This document shows, piece by piece, positions 46,545 to 56,984 of a stretch of 64,000 nt of DNA. A program made the translations under genes and the position numbers. The DNA comes from Macrotrachela quadricornifera (lineage: Eukaryota; Rotifera; Eurotatoria; Philodinida; Philodinidae): NCBI GenBank assembly GCA_022393335.1, contig JAJEKB010020545.1, positions 1 through 64,000 on the forward strand. Reading direction: 5' to 3'. Position 1 is the first letter of the stretch. Every line of letters starts with the position of its first letter. The notes under the pieces are model-generated. The model saw only the letters and a program-made list of their open reading frames with translations, did not search any database and was not told where the DNA came from.

Positions 46545-49500
46545 TCAAGCACGAGTTATTCTTTGTCGCCAACTAGTGATCGATTCTTTGAATCGTTTTG
46601 TATATGAAGTTGATGGTAAAACAAATATGATAAAGATGAAAGCTGACGGAATGAATGAGATAATATAACCAGAAAGGTATAACCAGGGTATTCGAGATGC
46701 TTTGACACATTCCGACAATAATGAAATGAGAAGACGAGGAAAAGACAGGATGACTAGTATGATAGGACTAACAATGAGTTGTTTGTGCTCATTGAACTGT
46801 GCAAATAATTGATATTCAAAGCTTTGTCGAGTGCGAACTGATGCACGCAGATGAGCTATTTTGAATACTATAAAAAGAGCAGAGAATAGATTTGCTGAGA
46901 AAGGAGTAACGAAATGAAATAGATGTATGGCTGTGTTGTATTTTTCGATTGACGCAGAGTAACGAAATACACACCACACGCGTTGTTCCTCATAATCATC
47001 GAATAAATCACGATAAACGAATTCATGACTAATCGAACCTAGAATAATAAATGGTAATAATAGAAGTGTCCATCGTGCAATACGCTTGCTTCTCTTCGTA
47101 TTGAAATTGATTCCTTTGAATACTACAAATGCTCTTTCTATAGCTATACAAGCATTAAGCCAATTGTTCATGTACACAAGAAGTTTGAGAATTGGTTCGA
47201 TTATTATACATCCTCCGCGATGAATATGACGACTGATTGAATAATTAATGTGAGTGAATATTATAAACCAGAATTTGATTGTCAACATACTAACAACGAG
47301 AGCAGAAATAATTGATGATAATAGAAGATATAGTTCACATCCTATTTTACGAGAATTTCGCTGATAAAATACCAAAAAAGCGAAAAAACTATTCAATAAT
47401 CCAATTATAAAAATAATCATAATAAGACTTGCACTTAATTTGATTACAAATGATTGTTCATTCATTGTTATATTCGGTCGAATGCTATAACGTAATATAT
47501 CATCTAATGTTAATCCAATACCTTTAGCATAAAATTGACATCGATCACCAAAGAAACAATCGATACATACACATAGAATACTGACAAGACATACCGATCC
47601 ATCTTGTAAACATGTTCCACCATTTTCACAATAAACATTTTCTTGACATACAAAATTTCGACTATGATCGAATAGAAAACAGTTGCTGTGATGATCTACT
47701 GTACACAAGCACATGTAAAATTCGTCGAAAAAACATTGTAAATCAAAATTACGTTGACATGGAATATGATAGGCTTTCAATCGATGAATTCGTGGTCCTG
47801 CAAGTAATTCAAACGTCAATAATTCGTGAATTGAAGGGCATCGTTGCGATAGACTAATGGATGTCGATATATTTGATACTTGGAAATGCTGAAGAACAGC
47901 CAGATAATAATGTCTATCAATTTTAAGAAAAATCAAATTGAATAAATGCTGTGAGTACAATGTTACACTATTCTGGAACATCGACACTTTCTGGAGTATG
48001 ACTAGTCTGGGAATTAGTTCTATACTGCTGATTGTATCATAAATGTAAGCGAACATGTATGACGAAACTTGAATGTTTTGATAGAAAATTTTGATTTGAT
48101 ATTTAACTATTTCACATCGGTTTCCTGAAAACTTTTCAGAACAAAGACAAATATAACTATTGTCAATCATTCTTTGATCAAGTACAATACATTTACCATT
48201 ATTTTCACAAAAATTTTCTGGACATGCTTCTTTTAGAAGACAACGAGATCCAAATTTATGAAGAGAACAAACACATATAGCTTGTTTTTGAATGGAACCA
48301 ATACAAATTGAATTAGCCGAGCACATACTACAATTGATTGGAATTTGGCATTGTGTACCAGACCAACCAGAATAACATCGACAAAAAAATTGTTCTTTAT
48401 TTAAATATTTTGTACATGTACCTTGGTAACATTTACGATTACAATGATTAGATTTCAAAGTTCGATATATGGGAAGAGTTAAAAAAGTAGCAAGTCGATT
48501 GACTGGTAGGAAAATAAATGGAATTGTTAAATGCCAACTTGCGAAATATATCAATGAACGTTTATCAAATGCATCAATATGAATACTATATTTTTTTGAA
48601 ATATTCTTTGGACGATTTGAGTACAATAAATAAATATTAATAGGTTTACCACAATGAAGTTTTGGTACGTAAATGAATTGTTGATATGAATGAATTTCTC
48701 GTCGGTCATCATCATCATCATCTTCGATCAAAGTAACTACAATAGCATAAACAATTGGTTGAACAGCGGTTGCTAATGTTAGAGTCAAACTAACACGTTG
48801 ATTCTGATACTGACAACGATCACCATAATAATTTGGTGGACAAAAACAAACATTACTATAATTGTCAAGTCCAAACGATAAATGAGCATAGAAACCGTAA
48901 TTACAAAACTTAGATCGTGGAAAATTATCAAATGAAGATATCATATTTTCTTCGTTTAACTCATTTTTGTTGCCATTAACCCGAATCAATGGAAACAATG
49001 GATAGATTAATGCAGTTTCTAATGAAAAAGTTGTTCTTGATCTGGCACCGATTTGACATAAGATGTATTGTACATCAGTAAGAATATCAGAATCCCACTC
49101 ATCACATAGATATGACCGATTATCACAAAATACTTCATCATCACCTAATGGACAATCATCATTTTCATCACATAATATTTCTTGTTCCACACATATTGTA
49201 CTATTCCAACATCGAAATCTGTAAGTTCGAAAGGAATTATCATTGATATGACAATATTGTAATTCATCGGATGCTCCAAGACAATTGATTATTGTATCAT
49301 CAATTTTTGTGGATGGTAAACATTCAACTATATGTTTATTCGGTATAACACAAGGAAAAGAATGTGTTGGACATATAGATCGCGTGCAATTCTCTTCATC
49401 TTTTCCATCAACACAATTCCAAAAGCCGTTACATCGTGTATAAATGTTATTACATGGCCAAAGTTCACAATCAGTTTCATCTGAATGATATTGTCCATCG

Positions 49501-51071
49501 ATTATCATTGAAGATAGATGTATTATTCTATCACATATCTCAAGAAATAAAATTGTAGTTTCATTTTTTTGTGGTACAGGACAAATATCGTTTGAGTATA
49601 AAGGTGATCGACATTGAGTCTCATTTGAACATCGAAATCGGTATGATTTGTTCAATGAACAACTCAAATCGAATGCTTCTTCATCATTGTTCAAAGGACA
49701 ATCCATAATATTATCAACGAGTCGACGTTTTGGAATTACTTTGGAGGAATTTTGACAGGAATATAATGATGAATGTTGAATTTCTTCTATGTTTTGATAA
49801 TGTTTAGTGATGCAACCATTAAAATAAGGTTTGATTAAATCAATCATTGTCTTCCATTCATACACTTCAATATTTGATCCAAGTCCTGTTTCATTAGCAA
49901 ATCGACAAGTTAAATTTCCAAGATGAAATGTTGGAATAAGAAAGTCACATAAATGTACATCATAACATATGTATTCAGGTTTGAGAGCCAGTACGGTATT
50001 AATATAAGAGATTTCTTCAAGATCGTATAAAAAATATACGTGACCTAAAAGTATAGGTATTCTTGGAAATTGCATTGGATATTTACAATTTTGAAGTTGA
50101 GTAATAATCTTAGAAGATTCTAAAATCTCTTCACACGATACATTCTCTATGTGATCCATAATCTTGGTAAGACAAACTATGGCAATCAAACAATCATATG
50201 AGAGATTTCCTCGAATACTAATTGATTCAGCTAATAAGAGATGTCTTCCATTATAACATTTATAAAAATCTTCTACACATTCTCCATTTCCACACGAAAA
50301 TTTACCTTGACCTGGTCGACATGTATTCTCTTGACAAGCGAATATATTAAATTCGGCATCTAAATCTGAACAATCATATGGAGCTAATATATCAGATTGA
50401 TCAAGACATTCTGCTTCACCAGATTCGTCATTATAAAAGAAATTTGGAATACATAATCCATTGTGACATTGATATTCATTTTCATTACATTGATTATATT
50501 CTAGATCTGAACATTGAATTTCATCAATACCATTATTAAGACAATCGATACGACCATCACATATTTCACGCCAATCTAAACACATTAATGGACCACCACG
50601 ATCACATTCTATCAGAATATAACATGTTTGATAGATTATATCATTAGTAATAGGAGATTCTTGTTCAACATTCAATTCAAATGAATATTGACATCGAATT
50701 CCAAACCATGGTGGTGTACAATTGAAAAATTGCTCATTTGATAGGGGAAATTGATTTGGTTCATTGATATAATTTTCATATTCTTCTGCAAGATCAATTG
50801 AAGATGACCATAGAAGTATTTCATGTGCAGTGATATTCAATTGATATAATTGATAAAAAGTAAAATTTTGATGATATGGATTGAATATATCTTCCATTAT
50901 CAAATTTTTATTGTCAACTAGACGAATACAATATTTAACTAGGTCTGGAGTAGGTGAATCATTTGAATAATAATATAAACAATCAAACTGAAAATGATCT
51001 CTATCATACAAAATAAAATATACTTTGTCGAACATTAATAATAAAAACATTACATTTATTAGACCAAACAT
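46545..51071 (-). CDS. Seven-helix receptor with LDLa and EGF repeats, single exon
   Basis: One intron-free frame of 1508 residues. The signal peptide is MFGLINVMFLLLMFDKVYFI. The ectodomain has LDL-receptor class A-like modules (about 150-187 with CDGRIDCLNNGIDEIQC; 195-235; 251-275; 540-562 with CNGFWNCVDGKDEENC; 620-650 with DENDDCPLGDDEVFC). EGF-like modules follow (about 722-755, three between 885 and 1010, another near 1150-1180 with CENGGTC and CFFGDRC). A rhodopsin-type seven-helix domain occupies about 1207-1495, with ERAFVVF in the place of the DRY motif after helix 3. LDLa modules usually bind calcium and ligands; signalling through G proteins is inferred. The mosaic recalls invertebrate LGR-type and other LDLa-GPCRs, but leucine-rich repeats are absent. 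The lack of introns contrasts with neighbouring genes and could reflect retroposition or intron loss. Confidence 0.9.
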   Translation of the reverse strand: MFGLINVMFLLLMFDKVYFILYDRDHFQFDCLYYYSNDSPTPDLVKYCIRLVDNKNLIMEDIFNPYHQNFTFYQLYQLNITAHEILLWSSSIDLAEEYENYINEPNQFPLSNEQFFNCTPPWFGIRCQYSFELNVEQESPITNDIIYQTCYILIECDRGGPLMCLDWREICDGRIDCLNNGIDEIQCSDLEYNQCNENEYQCHNGLCIPNFFYNDESGEAECLDQSDILAPYDCSDLDAEFNIFACQENTCRPGQGKFSCGNGECVEDFYKCYNGRHLLLAESISIRGNLSYDCLIAIVCLTKIMDHIENVSCEEILESSKIITQLQNCKYPMQFPRIPILLGHVYFLYDLEEISYINTVLALKPEYICYDVHLCDFLIPTFHLGNLTCRFANETGLGSNIEVYEWKTMIDLIKPYFNGCITKHYQNIEEIQHSSLYSCQNSSKVIPKRRLVDNIMDCPLNNDEEAFDLSCSLNKSYRFRCSNETQCRSPLYSNDICPVPQKNETTILFLEICDRIIHLSSMIIDGQYHSDETDCELWPCNNIYTRCNGFWNCVDGKDEENCTRSICPTHSFPCVIPNKHIVECLPSTKIDDTIINCLGASDELQYCHINDNSFRTYRFRCWNSTICVEQEILCDENDDCPLGDDEVFCDNRSYLCDEWDSDILTDVQYILCQIGARSRTTFSLETALIYPLFPLIRVNGNKNELNEENMISSFDNFPRSKFCNYGFYAHLSFGLDNYSNVCFCPPNYYGDRCQYQNQRVSLTLTLATAVQPIVYAIVVTLIEDDDDDDRREIHSYQQFIYVPKLHCGKPINIYLLYSNRPKNISKKYSIHIDAFDKRSLIYFASWHLTIPFIFLPVNRLATFLTLPIYRTLKSNHCNRKCYQGTCTKYLNKEQFFCRCYSGWSGTQCQIPINCSMCSANSICIGSIQKQAICVCSLHKFGSRCLLKEACPENFCENNGKCIVLDQRMIDNSYICLCSEKFSGNRCEIVKYQIKIFYQNIQVSSYMFAYIYDTISSIELIPRLVILQKVSMFQNSVTLYSQHLFNLIFLKIDRHYYLAVLQHFQVSNISTSISLSQRCPSIHELLTFELLAGPRIHRLKAYHIPCQRNFDLQCFFDEFYMCLCTVDHHSNCFLFDHSRNFVCQENVYCENGGTCLQDGSVCLVSILCVCIDCFFGDRCQFYAKGIGLTLDDILRYSIRPNITMNEQSFVIKLSASLIMIIFIIGLLNSFFAFLVFYQRNSRKIGCELYLLLSSIISALVVSMLTIKFWFIIFTHINYSISRHIHRGGCIIIEPILKLLVYMNNWLNACIAIERAFVVFKGINFNTKRSKRIARWTLLLLPFIILGSISHEFVYRDLFDDYEEQRVWCVFRYSASIEKYNTAIHLFHFVTPFSANLFSALFIVFKIAHLRASVRTRQSFEYQLFAQFNEHKQLIVSPIILVILSFPRLLISLLSECVKASRIPWLYLSGYIISFIPSAFIFIIFVLPSTSYTKRFKESITSWRQRITRA

Positions 51072-51671
51072 GATAAAAATCTAATATTTTTTTCTATGAT
51101 AGGATTAAGAGTTTATAGATACACATCTCACTTTAATTTTTAACAATTGTATTATTGTGTTGAAAATGTTTAACTTAGCCTGTGATCTTTTCAGTGTTCT
51201 ATTTGAAAAAGACGTGATATATTTTAGCGCAGAAAAAAATCCTGTTGTGTTCTTCTGCAAATGATCTTGTTCATAAAAAGAAAAATGATACATGTTTAGT
51301 TGATTTTGTTATCATTTCAAATATTGATTTTTAATTCTCTAGTTCCTTTTTCTAACAGCTTGTTTTACAATTACGCTATGTCATGAAAGAAAAAATTATT
51401 CTCTATTCAACAATAATATTATTAGTATTCAAATGTCGCATATTTTCTACAATAAATTATCATCAAGTATTCTCATTCTTAAAAAAACCAATATCATTTC
51501 TTTTGTAAAAAAAAAGTAAAAGATCAATATGACAGACTATGTATTCAAGATTAATCAAAACAATAGATTATTTTATTATGGATTATAAAAATTTCAAATA
51601 ATTTCAATTAATCAAAATGGTAACATCTTTAAAAATAAACGTAAATAAAGTTCATGATATCGAAAAGAAAA
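51072..51671. other. Intergenic stretch between receptor and small secreted protein
   Basis: No exon recognised. It should hold the receptor promoter (minus strand) and the 3' end of the small gene. Confidence 0.35.
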
Positions 51672-52021
51672 TTAACATCGTTTGACGACATGGCCATAAC
51701 AATATAGTTGCTTGACATATCCAACTTTTCCACTAGGTAGATGAACTTTATACCATTTGATGCTCTCGCCAGCATGATTCTCAATTGCAAAACAATCGCA
51801 TGGATATGTCGTTTCGCTTTCTACATTACCGACTCTTGTGCAAGCTTTTGATGGACACTTAAATACAGCAGCCCATTGCTGACACAAGACACTAGCACCC
51901 TATTTAGATTCATAGAAGCATCTTTTTAATATCGACATATTTAACAATAACAAAATCCTACCTGACACAAAGCCAAAGTTATTAATAATAATAAGAGACT
52001 GTATATGAAAAAGCAACGCAT
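51672..52021 (-). CDS. Small secreted cysteine-rich protein with SH3b-like fold
   Basis: Two exons on the minus strand, 52021-51962 and 51899-51672, intron 62 nt (GTAGGA...AATAG), giving 95 residues. Exon 1 is exactly a signal peptide (MRCFFIYSLLLLLITLALCQ). The mature part of about 75 residues has eight cysteines and the strand pattern CDCFAIENHAGESIKWYKV followed by LPSGKVGYVKQLYC. This resembles the bacterial SH3b domains that often bind peptidoglycan in lysozymes and lysins (WYKVxLPSGxxGYV). It may be a cell-wall-binding or defence-type secreted factor. That role is an inference from fold-like pattern only, and no catalytic domain is attached. Confidence 0.7.
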
Positions 52022-52128
52022 TTACGTTTTTAATGTAGTAACAGATACTTACTTGTTTTTTTTTGGAAATATCTAACATTATCATGAGACAGCTTTTATA
52101 TAATGTTTATAGCTAAAGAAATAACATA

Positions 52129-52194
52129 AGAAAAAAAAGTAAAGAGAAAAAAAGAATAGAAAAAAAAGGAAAAAGGAAAAGAAAGAAAAAAAAC
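52129..52194. repeat. Purine-only tract (A/G), about 66 nt
   Basis: Almost pure A and G on the plus strand, upstream of the small secreted gene (which reads away from it). Low complexity, possibly promoter-proximal. Confidence 0.6.
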
Positions 52195-52217
52195 AGCTGT
52201 TATATGATCGTCTTTGT

Positions 52218-53505
52218 CAGTGGTAGGCCACTAGGAGGCAATTAGTGGCAATTGCCACACCTGAAACAATATTTACAGCACTTATATGATAACCAAAATA
52301 AGCTCGAAAATAGAGCTTCCGATAGAAATCTAAAACTAAATGTATTTGTGCATTGCTTTCCCCACCAAAGTGTATCAAGTCTACTAAAACCATTTTTTTA
52401 ATTCATAAATTGAAATAATACTCATATCTATTTCTTTAATAAAAACTATCAGTTAACGGTATCTCGCAAAGAACCAAGTCAGTGGCTACTCAAAGAAATA
52501 AAAGCAGGAGAAAGATATTTCTGACAAAGAGAGAATGGTGTAGTCTAGCACAAAAACACTCTAACACAAGCATAATTGGATGATATAGCGTAAATTATTT
52601 CTTATAATTAGAAATTATGAAAAAATCCTATCGTCTTCTATTATCTTTTAGATTAGAGAGAAACTTTTGAGAATAGTTCGTGAACTGATGGGTTAACTCA
52701 AAAATACATTCAATTAGTAAAAAATATAAATTAGAGTTTTGCATCCAGGAGGATTTTGAAACCGACAAGTCCTCTTTTAAAATGGATAGTTTGGGAAGCT
52801 CCTCTGTATCGTTAATTAGGTGTATGTGAACAACATATACACCGAAATAGCTGTACTTGATGGCGCACTTATCAGATTTCAAAACTCGAATCATAGAAAC
52901 ATACTATCCGAATTTTCTCAAAAGTAGAAAAGTTCGTTAGAAACTGTCTCGAAATTCTATGAAAGTACATCAAGAATTTTCTCCAAAAAATAGAGAAAAC
53001 TGAACATAAGTGCTTCCAAAAAATTGAGGAATCTGATAGTTTTCTTCAAAAATTAAAGAAAGTTCAGAGAGATTTCTCACATTTCGGAGGAAACTGATCA
53101 AATTTCTTAAAAGCAGGCGAGAATAGTCTCTTTGAGTTTCCTTCTGCTTGATTCATGCCTGAAATACACGATTAGTACATATGCAGTTTAACCATTAGCG
53201 AGTAGACATAACAAACATAAATACGTACAGTTTTTAGCGCTAACGAACAGAATGTAGACTTTTTCAGTATAATGTAAAATAGAGTGTAAATAGGAATTAT
53301 CAGATGTTCTGTACATTTTACTTCTGATCGGTACACCTGCTGTTGGAAACCCTGTTTTGAAATGTTGCCAAGAAAAATGAAAGCATTTAAGAAATACAAA
53401 TTCGTTGTGAGGTATTTTTTAAGATTAAATACAAAGCTCTTTTCATAATAATGAGCTACTATAATTTATTCCCACACCTCAATTTACGACGATGGCCCGC
53501 CACTG
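52218..53505. mobile_element. hAT-type non-autonomous element, 1288 bp
   Basis: Termini CAGTGGTAGGCCA and, inverted, CAGTGGCGGGCCA. They are flanked by GTCTTTGT (52210-52217) and ATCTTTGT (53506-53513), a 7-of-8 match to an 8-bp duplication. The interior shows no transposase. Its longest frame (52628-52894, minus) is unrecognised. Imperfect repetition of CTCCAAAAAATAGAGAAAAC-like sequence occurs at 52980-53070. Confidence 0.75.
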
Positions 53506-53695
53506 ATCTTTGTATGGTTAAATATTCAATTAGTAACATTCTCGTGACTGAAAAGACGAATATATAACGACGCCATTAACTTGGCTTTATCAGCGGAAAT
53601 AAAAAATGATGTATTTAATGTGTAGAATATATCAACCATTTTTAAACGAAGATAAGAAATTTTATCATCTTTCCGATTATAATTATATATTCGAA

Positions 53696-53874
53696 CAGCA
53701 CCTGCGCGAGCGCGGGGGGGGGGGGGGTTAGGCGGGGCGTGCACCCCTCCCAAAATCAAAATTTTTCAGCAAAAGAAAATTTTGTCGAATTTTTACGTTT
53801 TTTTTAGGGATTTCTGTTGCAAATATCGCGGTGCACCTTCTCCGCCCAAAGTCTAACCCGTCGCGCGAGTCCTG
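53696..53874. mobile_element. hAT-like MITE, 179 bp, very GC-rich ends
   Basis: Ends CAGCACCTGCGCGAGCG and, inverted, CAGGACTCGCGCGACGG share GGGTTAG and a GTGCACC block further in. Flanks TATTCGAA (53688-53695) and TATTCGCA (53875-53882) are a 7-of-8 direct duplication. A run of 14 G occurs at about 53714-53727. No coding content. Confidence 0.7.
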
Positions 53875-54091
53875 TATTCGCATATTCATTCTTGAAATAC
53901 TTGAATCAATTAGTCATTGTTACACGAAAGATCATTGTTACCATAAGTAGAATATGTCATTTGCATTTAAGAAAATTTGTGCTTAATTGATCTAATTTCT
54001 ATGTAATATACATTTGACTAACATTACTCTTCTATTATCCTTTGATTGCTCTCTTAAGCATTTATATTTTCTGACCATCCAGCATTCTTAA

Positions 54092-54739
54092 CCCTTAAAA
54101 GCCTAATGTCTATTCCAGTGGACAACGTATTAATCGATACAGAACAATGTATTCAAATCTTTCCAACGAAAGCTACTGTTTTTCGAGACGAAGACAGTCA
54201 CTCTAAAAGTAATGTGGGAAAAAACTATGCTAAAACAGCTGCCAAACATCCAAACATGGTTTTTAGAATATGTAATTTTTCAAGTATCATAGGGTATTCG
54301 GATGTTTCTGTCTTCAGATATATACAATATGCATTTTGAGCACTCTCATTAGAAATTGTTGTAAGCCATAATATAAAACAACTTTGCACATTTTCAACTC
54401 TTCCAGTAATGCATTCTGAAATTCTAAAAATATGCCGTTTTACAAGTGTTTTTGGCCATTGTAGCCAAGGTTATTATGAATTTTTAGCTCACCAGATAAT
54501 GTGAGATATATTAAAAGGACATTGGAATGAATTTATAATTATTCTGAACCATATTAGAAACAACTGTAGCCGAAAAATTGAGAAGTTCATACTCTACCCA
54601 GGTGGTCTGGGTGGAAAAAGTTTTTTTATTACATCCAACATTTTTAACTAGTATATGAGCATGTTGAAGATCCAGAAGCTCGATTTACATGGTTAGTTCT
54701 TCCTCAACTACTAAAAAATCTCTCTTCGGTTTTTAAGAG
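54092..54739. mobile_element. piggyBac-like non-autonomous element, 648 bp
   Basis: TTAA at 54088-54091 and 54740-54743. Inverted termini CCCTTAAAAGCC and CTCTTAAAAACC. A 77-residue frame at 54106-54339 has no transposase similarity. It directly abuts the MITE at 54749. Confidence 0.7.
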
Positions 54740-54748
54740 TTAAATGCG

Positions 54749-55019
54749 AGGGCGTACCGGGACTTATTTTTTTGAGATTTATTTCTTCTGCGGGACTCAT
54801 TGGGATTTATTTATTTGCTAAGGATTTATTGAGACTATATAGCTGTATTAGTATTTCAGCGCACCCTCAATCTTGCCCCCCATCCCCCGCATTCGCCCCC
54901 ACCCACATTTAGTTTTTGCCCTCACCCTCAATAAGAGTTATACGGAATTTATCTTAAGATGCATGGGGATTTATTAAAAAATGCGAATAAATCCCAAAAA
55001 AATAGATCCCGGTACCTGC
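54749..55019. repeat. Inverted-repeat element, about 270 bp
   Basis: GTACCGGGACTTATTTTTTT at the left pairs with AAAAAAATAGATCCCGGTAC at the right. The interior has several GGGATTTATT copies and a C-rich run (54885-54905). No coding content, target duplication unclear. Confidence 0.7.
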
Positions 55020-55208
55020 TGGCAATATTTAGTAATTCTATTTATTAACTTTATATAAATAAAAATTTGTAAAGAATTAAAACGTTTTAGTTCTTGTGTC
55101 TTTATAGATTTTTGAGTATGTCTGTAGCTTTGGTGACTAAACTATCTTGATTTCTAGGTGAAGTAAACAATGAAGAAAAATCTATTCTTTATTTTATAGA
55201 AAGGCATT

Positions 55209-56366
55209 TTATCGATATTTTTGAGCTTTTGGCCCATATCTGTTCTTGAATTTGTCGACTTTTGGCCGCTTAGGTAGTGTATTAAAGTAACCTCGTCGAG
55301 CGAACTGTGCTTCATCTACACATATTTTTGTGGGAACGCGATTTGCCATTGTTGATGTTGTTCTTTTGTGCACATTGTGTTCAGAAAGTCCTGGAGTATC
55401 GTAAATAATAAATGAGGGTCTTGAAACAGAATCAATTACTGCCGAAGAAGAGGATACGTCTGAAGATCTGTTTTCCATGTTCCCTAACAAAGAATTTATT
55501 ATAGTAGATTTTCCTACACATGATTTCCCAAATAGGAGGATTGTAAAATGTCGTGGCGGCTCACAACTATAAAATCCTTGTATTCGTCGTAAAAACTCAT
55601 CTTGTTGATAATTGCCTTTCCAAGCAAAGGCATTTTCAAAATTTCTAGGAAGAGGCTGAGTATCATCATATAAATAAATATTCGAGTCAACAGTTTCATT
55701 ATGTACCATAGTGGCCAACAATTGCATTGATTGTTCGTTAAAAAACAATGAAAAAACATATTCTTCCAAAATTGTATATGTATGGTATCGAAATCGTAAA
55801 CTAAATACATCTCTATGAGTGAAAATGACTGAGACTAAGGAGAAAATACATTGAATTGTTTTGAAATCATTTAAATCATATTCATTTTTCGTTAATGTCA
55901 AAATGAATCCAGCAGCCGTATTACGTACTTCTGAAAGATTTTTTGCTCGTTGATATTTAATACGTCCTTCCTCACTTCTACGATTAGTAGAATTCAATGA
56001 CTTTATATTCGATTCTCGAAGAAGAGGCGGTGGAAATGATTGTGTACCAAGATAATCAATTAATTGAAGTACATCTAATATATTGTCATCTGTTGGTAGT
56101 TCATTAAACAAGGCATATGGTTGTTCAGTAGACAGCGAACGAAAAATTGCCATAAACCAGTTATAATGAATTGGTGAACGTAATATATATTCATTTTGAT
56201 CATTTTGAATGGATGAAAAATCATCTTTATGTGCTACAAATGTAGATAAGTATGGAATACGAGCAAGTTCTTGTTTAGTCAGTTGGATCAAATAATTAGA
56301 AGTATTGAAACGAAATTTGTAAGTAGTTGATTCATTCGTCTCAGTGTTTGAAACAGCTTCCGACAT
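55209..56366 (-). CDS. BTB-like protein fused to a truncated P-loop GTPase
   Basis: Single frame of 385 residues. Residues about 14-115 look like a BTB/POZ-type domain (YKFRFNTSNYLIQLTKQEL, YILRSPIHYNWFMAIFR). A helical middle follows. From about 274 there is a GTPase start: P-loop GKSCVGKST (280-288) and G3 motif DTPG (323-326). This order resembles AIG1/septin-like TRAFAC GTPases. After DTPG the similarity stops. The last 45 residues are basic and unrelated (PKRPKVDKFKNRYGPKAQ), and no G4 NKxD or G5 motif exists, so nucleotide specificity and hydrolysis are doubtful. The gene may be truncated by rearrangement, or have acquired a new 3' end next to the transposon cluster at 52-55 kb. If translated it is probably cytoplasmic. 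Confidence 0.7.
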   Translation of the reverse strand: MSEAVSNTETNESTTYKFRFNTSNYLIQLTKQELARIPYLSTFVAHKDDFSSIQNDQNEYILRSPIHYNWFMAIFRSLSTEQPYALFNELPTDDNILDVLQLIDYLGTQSFPPPLLRESNIKSLNSTNRRSEEGRIKYQRAKNLSEVRNTAAGFILTLTKNEYDLNDFKTIQCIFSLVSVIFTHRDVFSLRFRYHTYTILEEYVFSLFFNEQSMQLLATMVHNETVDSNIYLYDDTQPLPRNFENAFAWKGNYQQDEFLRRIQGFYSCEPPRHFTILLFGKSCVGKSTIINSLLGNMENRSSDVSSSSAVIDSVSRPSFIIYDTPGLSEHNVHKRTTSTMANRVPTKICVDEAQFARRGYFNTLPKRPKVDKFKNRYGPKAQKYR

Positions 56367-56984
56367 ATGTTCGTCAAGTTAATATCTCTAAAGAATTCTT
56401 ATTTTGTGTTTTTTTTTTACACTGAGAAACAAATTATATATACTTTTCTTCTTCATTGTCTAAATAATGAATCATAGATTAAGTTAGTTTTTTCCATGTA
56501 TTTTTTTCATTGGTTAAAAGCCTTTAATCAGATAAGTCAACTAAAAAAAACACATGACGGAGCGAACACCGTCTCGCTCAACACATGTGAAGTCTACATG
56601 GTTTTGCATTCGTTGTAGAATTGAAATGTTCATGGTATCTATATTTTAAATTTTGTTGAATATGAAAAACATTCAAATGATGTTGGTGGTAATAATTGCT
56701 TTGTGATTGTGATTTTTTTTTAAGAATACGAGAAAAAAAATCCCGCATTTGCTTGTTTTATCAAAACAATAAGAGTTATGTGATCGTCATGAAATTAGTA
56801 CCAAAGGGCATTGTAAAAGTTGTTAAAATTCATTGAAATTTCCAGCGATAATCCATGAATAATTCATTTTATGAATGTTAAATTAATCTTATGTAATTCA
56901 AGGAATAGTTGTTGCTATATATGTATTGTCACATCATTAGAGTATAAATAGAAATCAATTCATTTATTAGAAAAAGATTGTTCT
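56367..56984. other. Intergenic stretch
   Basis: No exon recognised; it should include the promoter of the BTB-GTPase gene. The rest is low-complexity AT-rich DNA. Confidence 0.35.

Noticed and set aside
47612..47857. Plus-strand ORF inside the receptor gene
   Set aside because: Shadow of the 1508-residue minus-strand frame.
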